64,000 nucleotides of DNA from CAZCDS01 sp964497585. GTDB lineage: Bacteria > Desulfobacterota > Desulfomonilia > Desulfomonilales > Desulfomonilaceae. The notes beneath the pieces are model-generated. The model was not told where the DNA came from. It made no database searches and saw only the letters and a list, made by a program, of their open reading frames with translations. Positions 62,389-64,000 of the stretch are shown piece after piece. Location of the stretch: positions 1-64,000 of the forward strand of contig CAZCDS010000027.1 of NCBI GenBank assembly GCA_964497585.1, read 5' to 3'. The position numbers were made by a program, and so were the translations under genes. Every line of letters begins with the position of its first letter. Within the stretch, counting starts at the first letter, position 1.

Positions 62389-62997
62389 ACCCTCCCTCCC
62401 AGGGACAAAAATCTGTTATCACGGGCTTTTACTTATAAAAAAAATTCTGTCAAGAAAAAAATGACTAAAGATCAACCAATTAACATAAGAAACTAGAATT
62501 AAAATGAAATTCCGAATGCCTAAATACGAAGAAATAACTTGAAGATCAAATCAAATCATGTGGAATTAATTAGATAAATAACCGTCAATGCGTCGGCATC
62601 AGATATCTCTAAAACCGTTTAAAAAGTAATTATATAGGCTTGTTAACACTATCTAATTTAAGAAAAACAAGGGCTCGGACCAGCCCCCCAAGAGACCCGG
62701 CCGACCTCCCGCACACCCCCAATACTCCCTCGCTCACCGCGCACCGCGTACGAGACTGGCCTTTTCACAATGACTCCGGTAACATCGGGGTCGGTTGCGG
62801 ATACGCGTGCATCCACGGATCAGCCCGGAGTGGACCGGCGATGAACGATTCTACCAAGCATTCTGCGGGAGGTGCGGAAGGCGGTCTTTTGCAGAAAAGA
62901 GAGCCCTCCGCAATCTTTCCATAAGAAATCTGCCATTTCTTTTTTGGCAAGTGCTGTGACCGAGACGTCTGTGTTTTCACGGCGGGGAGGAGCACCA
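62389..62997. other. AT-rich intergenic region
   Basis: About 610 bases between divergent genes. From about 62400 to 62680 the base composition drops sharply in GC compared with everything around it; the rest is normal. No gene, hairpin or long repeat is seen. It must contain the promoters of the beta-barrel protein and the ankyrin protein. Confidence 0.5.
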
Positions 62998-64000
62998 ATG
63001 ATAACAACTCGTACCCGGATGACCAGGATGATCACGACAGCGGGAGTCTTGCTTTTCATTCTGGCACCTGTATCAGGATTCGCGACCGAACTCTCACTGA
63101 ACGAACAACTGCTGCGGGCAGCCGAAAAGGGGTCTCTGGATCAGATCAAGACGTTGCTGGCAAAAGGCGCGGACGTCAATGCCAAGGGCTCGTACGACAG
63201 AACGGTCCTGACGCGCGCTGTTGGATCGGGAAATCCCGAAGTGGTGAAGTTCCTTATCGACAAGGGAGCCGACATCAATGCCAAGACCAAATGGGGCCGC
63301 ACGGTCCTCATGGCCGCTGCGGAGTCGGGAAAACTTGAAGTCGTGAAATTCCTCATCAATAAGGGGCTCGACGAGAATGCGAAGGACCAAGACGACCGCA
63401 CGGTCCTCATGTACGCGGCGGGGTCGGGAAATCCCAAACTCGTGAGATTTCTCATTGATAAGGGGCTCGAAGAGAATGCGAAGGACCAAGACGGCCGAAC
63501 GGTCCTTACGTACGCTGCTAGGTCGGGAAGACCAGAACTCGTGAAATTCCTCATTAATGAAGGCCTCAGCGTCAATGCCAAAACCAAAGGCGGCTACACG
63601 GTCCTCATGGCCGCGACGGAGTCGGGAAAACTTGAAGTCGTGAAATTCCTCATCGATAAGGGAGCCGACATCAATGCCAAGACCAAATGGGGCTTAACGG
63701 CTCTCACCTTCGCCGTCGATCCGGGAAATCCCGAAGTCGCGAAACTCCTTATCGACAAGGGAGCCGACATCAATGCCAAGGACAAAGACGACCGAACGGT
63801 CCTCATGGCCGCTGCCCGGTCGGGAAATCTCGAAGTCGTGAAACTCCTCATCGAAAGAGGCGCCGACGTGCGTGCGAGGGATCGACACGAGCGAACGGTC
63901 CTCATGCACGCCGCCGCGTCGGAAAATCCCGAAGTCCTGAAAGCCCTCATCGAGAAAGGAGCCGATGTCAATGGGAAGACCAGACGCGGTAACACGGCTC
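62998..64000 (+). CDS. Exported ankyrin-repeat protein, cut by right edge
   Basis: An open frame of 334 codons from ATG 62998 to the window end; GGGGAGGAG 5 bases upstream supports the start. A signal peptide (ITTAGVLLFILAPVSGFA) is followed by ELSLNEQLLRAAEKGSLDQI, the cap, and then ankyrin repeats of 33 residues, of the type RTVLMAAAESGKLEVVKFLI followed by KGADINAK. Nine to ten repeats are visible before the edge. Some repeats are nearly identical in DNA, so recent internal duplication is likely. Such proteins bind other proteins; an exported one acts in the periplasm or outside. No partner gene is visible because the window ends. Confidence 0.88.
   Translation, partial: MITTRTRMTRMITTAGVLLFILAPVSGFATELSLNEQLLRAAEKGSLDQIKTLLAKGADVNAKGSYDRTVLTRAVGSGNPEVVKFLIDKGADINAKTKWGRTVLMAAAESGKLEVVKFLINKGLDENAKDQDDRTVLMYAAGSGNPKLVRFLIDKGLEENAKDQDGRTVLTYAARSGRPELVKFLINEGLSVNAKTKGGYTVLMAATESGKLEVVKFLIDKGADINAKTKWGLTALTFAVDPGNPEVAKLLIDKGADINAKDKDDRTVLMAAARSGNLEVVKLLIERGADVRARDRHERTVLMHAAASENPEVLKALIEKGADVNGKTRRGNTA

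Noticed and set aside
1..64000. tRNA, rRNA genes and CRISPR arrays
   Set aside because: No T-arm-like GGTTCGAATCC in a cloverleaf context, no rRNA signature words and no regularly spaced direct repeats other than the protein-coding ankyrin repeats were seen.

Overview
The window looks like chromosome from a Gram-negative anaerobe of the Deltaproteobacteria (Desulfobacterota), possibly near Desulfomonile or the Syntrophobacterales; this is inference from gene content, not a phylogeny. The pointers are high GC with long shadow ORFs, a B12-dependent class II ribonucleotide reductase, lipid A and core genes (LpxB, an LpxL-like acyltransferase, heptosyltransferase, WaaP-like kinase), many ferredoxin-type proteins, a siroheme-type sulfite/nitrite reductase protein and a likely UGA-encoded selenoprotein. 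There are no rRNA or tRNA genes, no CRISPR array and no intact mobile element. Three transposase remnants and one decayed DUF362 gene mark old turnover.

Layout. 0-8 kb: an edge transposase scrap, a small unknown protein, a MaoC-like protein, an IS630 remnant, an MBL-fold hydrolase and two tail-to-tail membrane proteins sharing an N-terminal module. 8-14.3 kb: a DUF362 remnant, a PAS protein, an exported unknown, then a leftward redox group of MarR regulator, winged-helix ferredoxin protein and COG1600-type iron-sulfur protein with an in-frame UGA. 14.5-25 kb: a zinc-ribbon protein with the same N-terminal module, nrdJ, an IS1634-type remnant, a fused MrfA/MrfB-like helicase-nuclease, DUF192, azoR and a TIGR02757 protein. 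25-29 kb: a Crp/Fnr regulator divergent from a sulfite-reductase-like protein, an HD protein and a ferredoxin; two TTGAC-N4-GTCAA boxes lie in front of this cluster. 29-36 kb: a degenerate HepT-like protein, an SsuABC/NrtABC-type transporter, a TonB-C protein, pyruvate kinase and an exported endonuclease/exonuclease/phosphatase-family protein.

37-46 kb is a cell-envelope run: Trm112-like, LpxL-like acyltransferase, WaaF and a glycosyltransferase-WaaP fusion, followed on the other strand by a zinc phospholipase C-like protein, a spore photoproduct lyase-like radical SAM protein, a ParB-like protein and a second glycosyltransferase. 45.7-54 kb holds a PilZ protein with the shared module, a PAS-GGDEF-EAL protein, a tetraether-synthase-like radical SAM protein, lpxB, a double HAD phosphatase and greA. 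55-64 kb has phosphofructokinase, several exported or membrane proteins of unknown role, an orphan Tat-exported binding protein, a Cys/Pro-rich protein, a winged-helix/J-domain protein, a beta-barrel protein and an exported ankyrin protein that runs off the right edge.

The most notable observations are the selenocysteine candidate with a hairpin at the right distance after the UGA, the N-terminal module shared by four otherwise unrelated proteins, and the small predicted Crp/Fnr regulon around the siroheme protein. Starts were chosen by eye from Shine-Dalgarno sequences and family N-termini; functions are family-level readings of the translated sequence and no database search was possible.
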